In this document: positions 25,092-37,344 of the stretch, piece by piece | How positions within the stretch are numbered: position 1 is the first letter of the stretch | Layout: each line of letters begins with the position of its first letter | Assembly (NCBI RefSeq): GCF_019175385.1 | Contig: NC_083340.1 | Span: forward strand, 20,286,336-20,350,335 | Reading direction: 5' to 3' | Origin: Lycium barbarum | Lineage: Eukaryota > Streptophyta > Magnoliopsida > Solanales > Solanaceae | Length of the DNA stretch: 64,000 bases | The notes under the pieces: generated by a model | The model's input: the letters and a program-made list of their open reading frames with translations, nothing else | Told to the model about the DNA's origin: nothing | Databases searched by the model: none | Position numbers and translations under genes: made by a program

Positions 25092-27106
25092 GCATGCATA
25101 AGAGCCCAATCAAAAGCCATAACTATATCGGAGTGACGTAAGGTCGGTGGCTTCCGACGTCATTATGGAACATTCATTGACATCCTGCCTCACCTTGAAA
25201 GAATTAGCATATAAGGTGAGTGTAAGCAATAAATAGCATCATTAACATCATAGGATCATCACAACATGAGTATTGGGATTTCTATACTTTACTCATTACC
25301 TTGTGTGGCTAATTATGGACATAGACTCATTTTTTCCGGAACTTAAGGGAACTCATGGTTAAGAAAGAGAGTCAAGCTATAAGAATCATGCCATAAAAAG
25401 AAAAGACTAGCCTCACATACCTTGAACTCTATCTAATGTCCAACGTCTACTTCTCGAGCTCGCAGGTCTAAAATTAAGATAACATAGGCCACAGTTAGAT
25501 TATCCACATCACTTACTAACCAATCCAAGTACGAATGAAACTTAACAAAATTCGGGCAGCATTTCCCCTATAAACTTAACAATCCTCGAAATTCCAACTT
25601 AGCCAAACATCAATAAAAATACCAACAATACCAACAATTTCATATCAAACTAGAATTAAAATCCATTCTTAAATTACTCCCAAAACAGCCCAATATACAT
25701 TCGGATGCCAATGCTTGTATACACTTCTTTATTTCCGTATATCCATAATATAACAGCAACAACTACAGCCAATCCCCCGATATTCCAGCCCACAAAACAG
25801 TCCCCAAAATATCATCGCAAAACAACCACAAATATTATACCAAACAGCTCCAAAATATAGTCACAAAATAGCCACAAAAATTACATAAAACAGCCCAAAA
25901 ATATTGTCACAAAACAGCCACGAAAATTACATAAAACAGCCCCAAATATCGGCACAAAACAGCCCGGTATACGCTTTGTATACAATATCTTTATACACTT
26001 TATTCTTCCAAATTCAAGAACAACTTCTTATCAACAACATCAACAACAATATCAACAATTATTATACATCATAACTCAGCTAATTCCATCCATTTAATCC
26101 GCCTAAAACAGCCCCTTAATCCATAAATCCCAGCAAAACAACAAACGAGTTTATAATGCTATTTTCTCCATTCTAATCCGTTAAAACTCTAAATAAACTT
26201 GTTAACAATGAAAAATGGACCTTAATATTACCTTATGTATGCAGCAACCACCTCCACCCTCTCCTTCTTGGCTGAATTTTAGCTCAAATTGAAGGCAACG
26301 CGACGTACAACACTTTTCTCTTCATGAGCTTCACGATTCGGGGCTTGGATTGTAGTCAAAATTTGGTTTCTCTCTCTACCTCTCCTCTCTCTATCTATCT
26401 CTGAAAATTCTGGAAATTTTGCTCTGAAAAATGAATGAGAAAGCTGAAAATTTTCATCAAATATCATGGGTAATGGGCCTGACCCGAGTTGGAATCGGGT
26501 TGGGCCGAATTCACTGTTCAGCTCGACCTTTCTGCCTTAAAATGTCCATATCTCCTTATGCCGATGTCACATGCAGACCCACGACCTATTATTGGAAAGT
26601 TATTTCAATTATCTACAACTTTCATTTTGGGAGTTTTCCCAAATTCCCAAATGCTGATAGGGTTATGACCTCCCGAAGTTAAATCACCTGAAAACGTATC
26701 TTAAAAATGTTGTTTTGGAGGGCTTTCACTTTGATTTGGCTCAAGGGTCCTTCTTGGGTTGTGTTTAACTTCACATATATTATTCATATAACTTGTCATA
26801 TGTCCTAAAAAAAATCTCAACATGTGGACCCCACCTCAGCTTATGAATAATCCAACGTACGAAAATACGGGATATAACAGTTATGGAAGAAAGGCTTTCT
26901 TGAATTACTTGGTTACAAATGAAGACATTCTTCTAGATATATCTATAAGAAAAATCTAGCAAACCTTATCTTCTTGCAATACGCAAGACTATCTAGAAAT
27001 CTTTTCATGATATTTATCCAAGATACTATACTAGGCTATTCTAGAATCATTACTAAATATCTAGGATTTTTTGTAGTTCCAAAAAAATCTACTTTATGAT
27101 TTCACA
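24087..27106 (-). repeat. 5' LTR of copia 1, interrupted
   Basis: Parts 24087-24227 and 26885-27106 together match the 3' LTR. The interruption is a solo LTR with a GTTAT target duplication. Confidence 0.93.
24228..26879 (-). mobile_element. Solo Ty3-type LTR (2652 bp) with perfect TSD
   Basis: Plus-strand ends are TGTCACGACCCG and GGGATATAACA, so the LTR itself reads TGTTATATCCCG to GTCGTGACA on the minus strand. GTTAT is duplicated at 24223-24227 and 26880-26884. It shares blocks with the LTR at 4700-7225, including the GTAC region near 24673, and has a (TA)n run at about 25051-25086. No internal domain remains, as expected after LTR-LTR recombination. Confidence 0.93.
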
Positions 27107-27111
27107 AAGCT

Positions 27112-27863
27112 TTGCACACAAAAAGTATAGAGAAGATCTACAACAGATTAGACGAGAAACAGATTGTATCTATTTCCTATAGCAATGCTATTTTCGTATT
27201 AACCAAGAAAGGCTTATTAATACATGGTTTCTAAATATTTAACAAGGAAATCTCAATTATACATATCCAAATAGTGTATCATATTTAATGTAGTAAAGGA
27301 AAAAAAAAAAAGAAACCAAGGGAAAGATTTAGGCTTTTAATAGACCGGCTTCCCATTTACTTGTCTAACTCTTGCATTAAATGATTGTACTGTAAATAAC
27401 AAAAAGAAACATCCTAGAGCGTCCAACCTAGAATAATGAAAGTATATCAATACATCAAAAGGAATGCATGGTGTTAGAGCTTCAACATTATGGGGAACAG
27501 AAGACCATACATTCATTCCATTAACGACACTTAAATATATTGACTAACACCCATTCATATATCAACTTCAGATGAAAGCATGCTCTTTGAGAGCTTTAAT
27601 GCTTATAAAAAAGAGTGAGTCCGAGGAACATAATTTTTACATGGGCAGCAACTAATGAATATTCTTAATAAAGCAGCAAACACAAAATGACGATTCATAG
27701 CAAAACACAGAATGACGATCCATACTCACAGCACCAAAGATTTAAAACAAACATGTAGGATATCTCTTTTCATGGATAGAAAATAAACAAAGCTGAAAGA
27801 AACTAACAACATTTCACAATATACGCAGAGTCATAAATGTACTGAAAACTGCAATTAAAAAAA
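27112..27863. other. Unassigned spacer
   Basis: Continues the pre-insertion target of copia 1. AT-rich, with no gene or repeat recognised. Confidence 0.4.
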
Positions 27864-28877
27864 GCAGAATAGATCGGGACCTCCCTGAACTTGTCGATTT
27901 TTATTCAGTGTACACCTAAACTTTACGTTGGCCTAATTACCCCCCCCCCCCCACCCTAAACTTGAAAATATGATAGACACGACCCCCCTGGACGCTAATA
28001 ACCCCATGGAGGTGGTCAACACGCGCTGCCACATGGAGTTTTTGTCCATGTGGCATTTTTTAAAGGATACAATATATATTTTTTACTTTTTAAGTTCAAC
28101 AATTATTTGAATCATCTTTTTCGGGCCAAATTTGTAAAAAAAAAAAAAAGAACTTGAAAATATTTTGACTATAATTTTTTTATTTCCCTAAAGATAATTA
28201 TATTCTAATCAAGTTATTTTTATATATTTGACCAGGAAAAGAAGAAATACACAGTAAGAAAAAATAATTATTGAATCTAAAATAGAAATCAAATAAAATA
28301 TTAACCAAATATTTTACGAATTTGACCCGAAAAAAATAATGCATAGTTGAAATAAATAGTACTTCCATGAAAAGAAAAATACACAATATTTTTGTAAAAA
28401 ATAACCGTCTAAACTTCATTACTTTTGCTAAACCTTATTTTTATTTGAATAAAATAAATAGGATTCCAAGTTGAAACTTTCAACTAAGATATTTAGATTT
28501 GGATCCGAAAAAAGAAAACAAAATACATGGCTGAAAAAAATAATCATTATATCGAAAAAGAAAAAACACAATTGGGATAAAATATGCAAAGTATATTAAG
28601 AAAAACCAATAAGAAATACAATTAGATCAAACAAAATTATTATACTGATTATGTGGCAATTAATAGTTGAAAAATACCACATTTGGAAGCTGATTTTTCG
28701 ATTTTTCACCCTTCCACGAGCCTAAAAGAGAGTGTATCCACGCTCTTTGCTACATCAACGTCTAGGGGGTCCAGGCTATAATATTTTCAAGTTGAGGGGG
28801 GTAATTAGGCCAACGTAAAGTTTAGGTGTACACTGAATAAAAATCGACAAGTTCAGGGGGGTCCTAGACCATTCTGC
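27864..28877. mobile_element. TIR DNA transposon, non-autonomous (about 1.0 kb)
   Basis: Long inverted termini: left 27864-27990 and right 28755-28877 share GCAGAAT, CCTGAACTTGTCG, TTTATTCAGTGTACACC and TTTACGTTGGCCTAATTA in inverted order. Both continue inward to a CCCCCTGGACG-type block. The interior is AT-rich with no transposase. Flanks are A-rich (TTAAAAAAA and CTAAAAATA), possibly a 9-bp Mutator-type target duplication with two mismatches, but low complexity makes this weak. Confidence 0.8.
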
Positions 28878-30679
<1,802 letters not shown>

Positions 30680-30828
30680 CAGCTTGCCCTTCTTTGGCCG
30701 GTAATGATGAAAGAATTTTCGGGCAAAGATGTTGACTTAGTAGCCTATTTTGTCCCGACTAAAAGAATTCGTGAGAACAAGAGTAGACGTTGTAGGTGAT
30801 TGATGACCATGGAAGGTATAGAAAGGGA

Positions 30829-31557
30829 TTAAGATTGGTTATTTATAGATGGCATAGGAATGGGATTTGTGAAAGAGAAAGAATTATCATCATAGTCAGT
30901 CGAAGATGAAGGTGAGAAGAGATTAGGACTATTAGAATGTGTAGGGGCAAAAGGAAAAATATGTTCATGGAAATGGACATCCTTAGAAATAAAGACTCTT
31001 TTTATTTCAAGATATAAAACCTTATAACCTTTTTGATGTGGTGGATATCCTAAAAACACACATTTCACAGCCTTAGGATCAAATTTTCCTCTCCCATGAC
31101 ACAAAGTGGAGCAGTAACATAGACATCCAAATACCTTCAAAGTCTGGTAGGATGGCTATCTACCAAACAATATTTCATGTGGAGTTCTACCATTTAAAAC
31201 CCTTAAAGGGAACATATTAATAAGATGAGTGGCTGTCAGAATACATTCTCCCCAGTAAGATATAGGGACATGAGATTGAAATAACAATGCCCTAGCAATT
31301 TCCAAAAAGTGCCTATGTTTCCTCTCAACAACCCCATTCTATTGGGGAGTAGCAACACAAATATTTTGATGCAAAATTCCTTGTTCTCTTAGATAAATAG
31401 CCTGTTGTGAACCAGACCCTAATTCTAGTGCATTGTCAGATCTTATGCATTTACTTTTCTGTCAAATTGTCTCTCAACCATGTGGAGAAAACACTTCAAA
31501 GCATAAAAACCATTACTTTTAGTGCTGAGTAAGAATGTCCAAGTTGCTCTACTACAG
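30829..31557 (-). pseudogene. Copia 2 integrase C-terminal part
   Basis: Minus-strand text gives the KVFGCLCY and [19 protein letters not shown] motifs of the copia integrase C-terminal region. Before that come the end of the core with a damaged Q-N-G-V-A-E-R-K region near 31340, including a stop. It joins in sense to 42181-44173 across the inserted LTR. Non-functional. Confidence 0.85.
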
Positions 31558-33449
31558 TGTCACGCCCCGAACCTGGGCCTGGACGTAACATGGCACCCGA
31601 TGCCTGACTGCATGTGACCGAGCGAACCAACTGCTGGCTGAATCAACATGTGATACCAAAACATAACTAAATGTGGAAACAACTAAACACATGCTGATAT
31701 ACTAAAGGTCTGACTGAAATATCATAATGCGGAAATACTTAGACAATCTGAAATATCTGAACGTAGCCAACACGGCTAAACCAAAATGACTGAACAACTG
31801 CCCACAAGGCTAACATAATAAATAGCTGACTGTCTGAACCGTGTCTATAAAGCCTCTAAGAGTACTGAATAATAAAGCTGTCTATAAACTGAATTAACTA
31901 GATAGCTGACAACGCCCCGAAGGAATTTGGGGCTCACCAGTAGATGATACGTGCACTCCTACATAGCTGAGTCGTCAACTTATATATCGTTTCCTGCATC
32001 GCGTGATGTATGCCCCCAAGCAATAAAAAGGGACATCAGCACATTTGAATTGTACTGGTATGTAAAGTAACTGAAGCAAACTGAAACTGAAACTTTAATA
32101 GCAAGGAAGTAGAGATATGAATACTCCCTGCTCTGTATCTAAATCATCTGTATTTTCTGTGTTTGTATATGTGGGGCCTCGACCCAATAATAAATGCACG
32201 CTATGGCCTCGACCTAGTAGTGCGTCAGTCAATGGCCTCGGCCATGTATACGTAAACACAAGACTGTGTTGTGCCCTCAGGCAAAATCACATATGTATAA
32301 TTATGGTTAATTAATAAGGACTGAGACCATAACAACATTGAATAATGCTGAACTAAAATAGACATGCTAGACTGAATTGAAAACACTGACTGTTTCTGAG
32401 CATACTGAATTTCTAGACTGAGACTCATGTGGTAACAATACATAAGTCTATAAAGATTACATGTTGAGTTCATGATATTCAAATTGATAACCATGAACGA
32501 ATTTTGTAACTGCAACCCTAGAAGATAACAGTTCTATATCATATCATGAAACTAGGGCTAAACTATATTTAGAGTCAAATTACTGACAAGTATGAAGAAT
32601 GAGGCGTAGGGAGAATCATGAACATTCCCTAACGTAGATAGTTAGCCTCACATACCTTAATTCCAGCATTTGAGCGTAATACAATATTCGTCAACCCTTT
32701 CAACTTTGATCTATATCAATACAAGTCAAAGGGATTCTATATTAGCAATAATATTCATGCTTTGGTCATCTAAGCATTTTATCAAACACTTAGTGGGCAT
32801 AAAGCAACACAATCTTCATTAATGGTGTTTCTTCACCCAATTCCCATTCTATTACTTCTAGGTGATTCTACAATCTCAATTAGGTGTAATTAACATCATT
32901 CTCCATCACCCATATCATTATAACAATCTCAAGTCAACAATCCAAAACCCTACTATAGTTCGTGTAATTCTCTTTACTAAACCCATTTACTATTCTCCCA
33001 AGAACTCATCAATTCACTATTATGAATGATTAGAGTGTAGAAGAATTACCTTTTTGACGTTCAATCCTCTTGAATACGAGATCTAGGGTTTCCACGCCCA
33101 ACAATAATGTTCCACTCACAACTCTATTGATTAGAAGGGTTTACTCACGTTAGAAAGAGAATAGGGACTTGAATTCAATCTAGAATCATGATAAAACTTA
33201 TCTTGGAGGGTTCTTGAGGCTTGGGACTTGTTTCTGATGTGGCGTGATTTTACGCCACAATCGATGCTTTTTAACTATAAGTTTTACTTGTTTTTAAGCA
33301 AGCCTATGTCATTTTACGTAGTTTTTATCATGTTTCAGGTAATACAAAGTCCCTAGAGCCTAAGTGTGGAAAACAAGCAAAACAGAGCACAAAACGTTGA
33401 TCACTGGAAACAACTGGAGGTTCTGGAAAAATTCGTGGAAAAATACTCT

Positions 33450-33655
33450 GTGCGTTCGCGCAGGTATCCCACGCGATCGCGCCTACGCGCGATATTAACT
33501 ATACGCGTTCGCGCTGCAAGTCCACGCGATCGCGCACACGCGCGATATTAAATCCACGCGTTCGCGCTAAAAGTTCACGCTATCGCGCTGAAGGAACCGA
33601 GTGGAGCTGACGTCATCCACGCGATCGCGCAGACACATGGCGCGATCGCGTTGAA
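33450..33655 (+). repeat. CGCG(A/T)TCGCG motif array in U3 of element A
   Basis: About eight copies of a palindrome-like word, ACGCG(A/T)TCGCGC, at roughly 17-35 bp spacing, with ACGCGCGATATTAA spacers twice. The array lies 60 bp before a TATA box. The 3' LTR repeats it at 40422-40605. Confidence 0.92.
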
Positions 33656-33714
33656 GGATTTTCGGCAATTTTCGACCAGAACTTGAGATTTGACGATTTC
33701 TTCCATTCCAGTTC

Positions 33715-33724
33715 ATATAAATAG
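33715..33724 (+). promoter_or_regulatory. LTR TATA box of element A
   Basis: CATATAAATAGAAA follows the motif array. The same word is in the 3' LTR near 40665. It is a good TATA consensus. Confidence 0.65.
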
Positions 33725-34526
33725 AAAATTAGGGCAAAACATCAGATATCTTTGGCAGTTTTTCACAAGTTGGAGGCTAGGGTTCCTACAAAAAATGTTC
33801 TCTCTTCTTTTTAATCCTTGTTGATGGAAATCTCTTGGTGACAATTAAGATTGACACTCTTGTTGTGCTTATTTATTCATATGTATTATTCGTAATCAAG
33901 TAAGTTTTTGCTATTTTAATTATTCTTGTTCTGGAATGTTTTCAATGGATTAGCTAACCTTTGAACTCGCCCATTTACTTTGTTTGAAACTCGGAAGAGG
34001 AAGAACAGAGTTGGGATAGAATAATTAACATGAATTTGGGGCGTTAACCCTCATCTAATGGAAATTGACCTAGGAACAGGCAATACCACTTGTAGCCATA
34101 TTCGGGTGTTCTTAATGCTCCTAATTGCTTGAGGGATCTTCAATTGGGTAGTCTAGTTAATCTTTGGAAGAAGTTAATTTAGAGTCATTATCCGAGGCTA
34201 AATAATATAAACTTGCTATTATTTATAATTCGTGGAATAGAATGGATCGTTACTTGAGAAGTAGTTTCCTTTATTCCATTCTTGTGGCCATCGATCAATT
34301 TACTTGCTTTCTAGAGTAGAATTTATATTTCCATATTTTATCAAAACCTTATCAAAAACCACCATTGATGCGTTCGGGCATAGCTATTGTTAGTGATAAT
34401 TCCTAATCTGCTTAAATCGCCTACATATTGTTCTCTGTGGGATTCGACCCCAACCTTGTTGGGTTACTATATTTGACAACGTCCGTGTTATACCATTAAT
34501 AGGTGTAATTTGAGCGTACCAAATTT

Positions 34527-34544
34527 TGGCGCCGTTGCCGGGGA
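34527..34544 (+). other. Primer-binding site of element A
   Basis: TGGCGCCGTTGCCGGGGA matches the complement of the 3' end of plant tRNA-Asp including CCA. It lies 5 bp after the LTR. Confidence 0.9.
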
Positions 34545-34655
34545 ACAATTGGTGTATTTTGGCTAATCTAGGAAATAAGCTAACTTGCTTTGATCCGAAC
34601 CCGTAAATATTTGTGTAGTTGTTTTCTGTGTTTTATTTTATATATATAAAAAAAA

Positions 34656-36197
34656 ATGGCATCTTGGAATGAAAATGGGTTTGATGGTTGCAATCCATAT
34701 TTTGATGACCCATGTCCATATTGTGAAGGACCCCACTTTTGGCAAGATTGTGAATATGCTCCCGGGAGAGAGATGTGTGCACCGTCTCAATCCTATGATG
34801 AGAGTATTTGTAATATATGTGGTGGCCAAGGTGGACATTGGGGTGATTGTCCCAATTATTTCACTTCCCCTCCCCCTAGTTGTTCTAACGAAAATGCTAG
34901 TTGTGCTTTTGAGCTTGACAGGGACAACAACATGACAAATGATGGACAAAGTGCCGGATATGAAGGCATCATGGCAATGCTCCAAACATACTTAGATCGA
35001 GAAGCTAAAATGGAGGAAGAGCGAAAGCTCCTCCAACAATCCATTTTAAAAAATGGAGAAGCAATAAAAAGAATGAATGATTCATTTGAGGATGCCAGTT
35101 CCTCAATTGTCATGGAAGTGTCGACTCCTCAAAATGAAATGGTTGAAGAAGAGATTTCAAGTTTACAAGATAACCCCGAAAATTCTTGTGACCACGACGA
35201 GAGTTGTGAAATTGAAGAAATGGTTCAACTTGAAGAAAATGAGCTAAGTCATAAAGAAGAAATCTCCAATTCTCGAAAAGAGGAAATTGAGGAAATGTTG
35301 AATGGCATTATGGCGAGAAATGAAAAATATGGGAAGATTGTGGCCAATTGGTGGGAAGTAGTTCAAAATGGAGATGATGAAACTATCCAAAACATGGATT
35401 TCACCATGTTAGGATTTTTACAAGCTTTGGACGATTCTCACCATGAAGAAAAACTTGACAAAGTGGATATTGTGAGCCAAGATTGGCTAATGAATCAAGC
35501 TCAACATCTTGAAGTCTATGGGGATCACCGTGAAGGCTTTTCACGGATGATGGAAGAATTTCTAAAAAAACATGTTGAGCAAAGTCAAGAAATGGAGCTG
35601 CTTCAAATTACTATCCAAAAATTGGAGGCCGAATTGAATGCAAAGATTGAGGCATGTAATGCTCAATATCAAAGGGCCATGGATTATAATTTTGAGTTGG
35701 TTTCCAATGAAGAAGAGGTCAAGATTGATTTTGATGAGCTAATGGCGAATTGCCAACCTACCAACCCAAAAATAGTGACTGATGCCAAGATTGAAGAAAT
35801 GATACTAGAGTTGCATAAAAAAGTTCATGAAATGGTTTTTGAAGACTTTAGTTCATTTTTGGGTGAGGATGTCAAAAGTCATGCAAGTTTGGAATTTGAG
35901 CGCATTGGACCACATTCGAACCATTTTTCAACATTGTGCTTGGTTGATGATATGGAAGTTGAACCAAACAAGCCAATGGAGAATTTTGGATATGATGAAG
36001 AAAGCATTTTTATTTTGAAGTTTGCTATGCCTAGAAAACAAAATGGCATTCCTCACTCAAAGGCCAAAAAGTGCAAAATGCGACATCCAAGAGTTGACCT
36101 CTTTGTTTTTCTACCACCGCCTCATGAGCATCACCGGAATCTTGATTCAAAGTTGGGGCGCAAATTCATAAGCTCCAAATGGCGAGAAAAGCGGTAA
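34656..36197 (+). CDS. Element A ORF1: N-terminal Cys/His knuckles plus coiled coil, 513 aa
   Basis: The ATG follows a long leader and an A-run, and the same start is used in B1 and B2. Residues 20-33 (CPYCEGPHFWQDC) and 50-64 (CNICGGQGGHWGDC) are zinc-knuckle-like clusters. A long acidic middle follows with coiled-coil segments, around residues 108-150 and 290-355 (KLEAELNAKIEACNAQYQR), and the C-terminal end is basic. No Gag capsid motif, protease or polymerase is visible. It is the intact member of a group of three in this window (7226-8063 and 57427-57771 are broken). The likely role is binding element RNA or DNA during packaging, which is inference. A domain search might instead assign a known Athila Gag. 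Confidence 0.85.
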   Translation: MASWNENGFDGCNPYFDDPCPYCEGPHFWQDCEYAPGREMCAPSQSYDESICNICGGQGGHWGDCPNYFTSPPPSCSNENASCAFELDRDNNMTNDGQSAGYEGIMAMLQTYLDREAKMEEERKLLQQSILKNGEAIKRMNDSFEDASSSIVMEVSTPQNEMVEEEISSLQDNPENSCDHDESCEIEEMVQLEENELSHKEEISNSRKEEIEEMLNGIMARNEKYGKIVANWWEVVQNGDDETIQNMDFTMLGFLQALDDSHHEEKLDKVDIVSQDWLMNQAQHLEVYGDHREGFSRMMEEFLKKHVEQSQEMELLQITIQKLEAELNAKIEACNAQYQRAMDYNFELVSNEEEVKIDFDELMANCQPTNPKIVTDAKIEEMILELHKKVHEMVFEDFSSFLGEDVKSHASLEFERIGPHSNHFSTLCLVDDMEVEPNKPMENFGYDEESIFILKFAMPRKQNGIPHSKAKKCKMRHPRVDLFVFLPPPHEHHRNLDSKLGRKFISSKWREKR

Positions 36198-36219
36198 AGT
36201 TGGTAACCGTCGTGCCGCG

Positions 36220-36262
36220 ACGTTAACTTAAGCGCTTGGTGGGAGGCAACCCATCGTTTTAA
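36220..36262 (+). other. Conserved block after ORF1
   Basis: GACGTTAACTTAAGCGCTTG and TGGGAGGCAACCCAT are shared with 57262-57310 (minus) in B2. It is a common landmark after the first ORF of Athila/Tat-type and related non-autonomous elements. Its role is unknown. Confidence 0.75.
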
Positions 36263-36449
36263 AAATTTTAAATCATTTTTGAAATTTGATTTTTTAGAAT
36301 TATTTAGTTTATGATTTGTGACTAATCTGCAAAATTTCAAAATTTTTGGAATTATTTTGAGCAGGTTGGGTTTTCAGAACAGCCACAAATCAGTAGCTGC
36401 TGGTTTCTGTGCTTATTTTCTGAATCTGGAAAAACAGGGCCGAATTTAC

Positions 36450-37200
36450 CTCTACGCGATCGCGCAACAAAACGACGCGATCACGTTAAAAAAAAAAGAA
36501 AAAAAAAAGAGTAACTTACTCTGCGCGAACGCGTCACATAGTCACGCAATCGCGCAGAGGCGCGTTTTTCAGTTACTAAACAGACCTGGGGGTTAAAATC
36601 CCCCATTTTCCACCCATATTCCTCCCATTTCCCTAATTCTCTCTCAAACCCAATTTCAATTTTTTTTGGAAAATTCTTCAACTTGCAACCACAAGGTATG
36701 CGATTCCTCCATTGTCTTGTTCCTAGGGTTGTTTTTATCATCTTTCCAGGTTAGAAATTGTGAGTTAGAAAAAAAAATATATTTTTTTTTCTTCCACTTA
36801 TTTAAGCATGAAAATGTGATGAAATTGTTGAATTTCTTGTTATATAAATTGTTGTTTGTTGTTGAGTGATGTGAGTTGAGAGTTGAGTGCTGATATAAAA
36901 AAAATGGGGCAAAATACGTGCTTAGAATCATTGTATTGAAGCCCCAAAAATGATGCCCATAACCTGTTTGTGAAAATGTTTCGCTTAATCTGAAACGATT
37001 CAGCGCGATCGCGCCCATACAAGACGCGAACGCACTGAATAATGGAGTAAAATTGGCGCGAACGCATCATGCTGAACCGCGATCGCGGTGAATGAAATCA
37101 TAAAAATGGCGCGATCGCTCCAGTTCCCTGCGCGATCGCGCTGAAGGAATGCATCGAAATGGCGCGATCGCACCTCTTTGTCACGCGATCGCGCTGAAGA
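36450..37200 (+). repeat. Internal CGCGATCGCG motif clusters of element A
   Basis: About five words between 36450 and 36570 and about eight between 37000 and 37200 match the U3 word, with variants CGCGAACGCG and CGCGATCACG. They are separated by AT-rich DNA without the motif. No ORF is here apart from shadows. Confidence 0.9.
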
Positions 37201-37344
37201 AAAAATGCCAGTGCACAAACAGAATGCTCGCACAGAGCTGCTCAAAACTTGGGTGCCCAATTTCCTTAACCTAATTGCTCATTATACATCATTGTAGGTG
37301 TTCATATGCATTGTGTTTGTTTTGTAGGTACTTAAACTTAAAAA

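Larger units (their letters stand above)
19604..27106 (-). mobile_element. Ty1/copia element 1, complete but decayed
   Basis: Both LTRs, a primer site, gag, protease, integrase, reverse transcriptase, RNase H and a polypurine tract are present on the minus strand. Perfect 5-bp TSDs (AAGCT) flank it at 19599-19603 and 27107-27111. A solo Ty3-type LTR (24228-26879) sits inside its 5' LTR. Without that insertion the element is about 4.85 kb. Confidence 0.95.
33235..34521 (+). repeat. 5' LTR of element A (1287 bp)
   Basis: Starts TGATGTGGCGTG and ends GAGCGTACCA. Compared with the 3' LTR it has an extra block of about 21 bp near 33628-33650, between two GCGATCGCG words, plus scattered substitutions. 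A hairpin lies at 33238-33259 and a motif array at 33450-33655. Confidence 0.95.
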
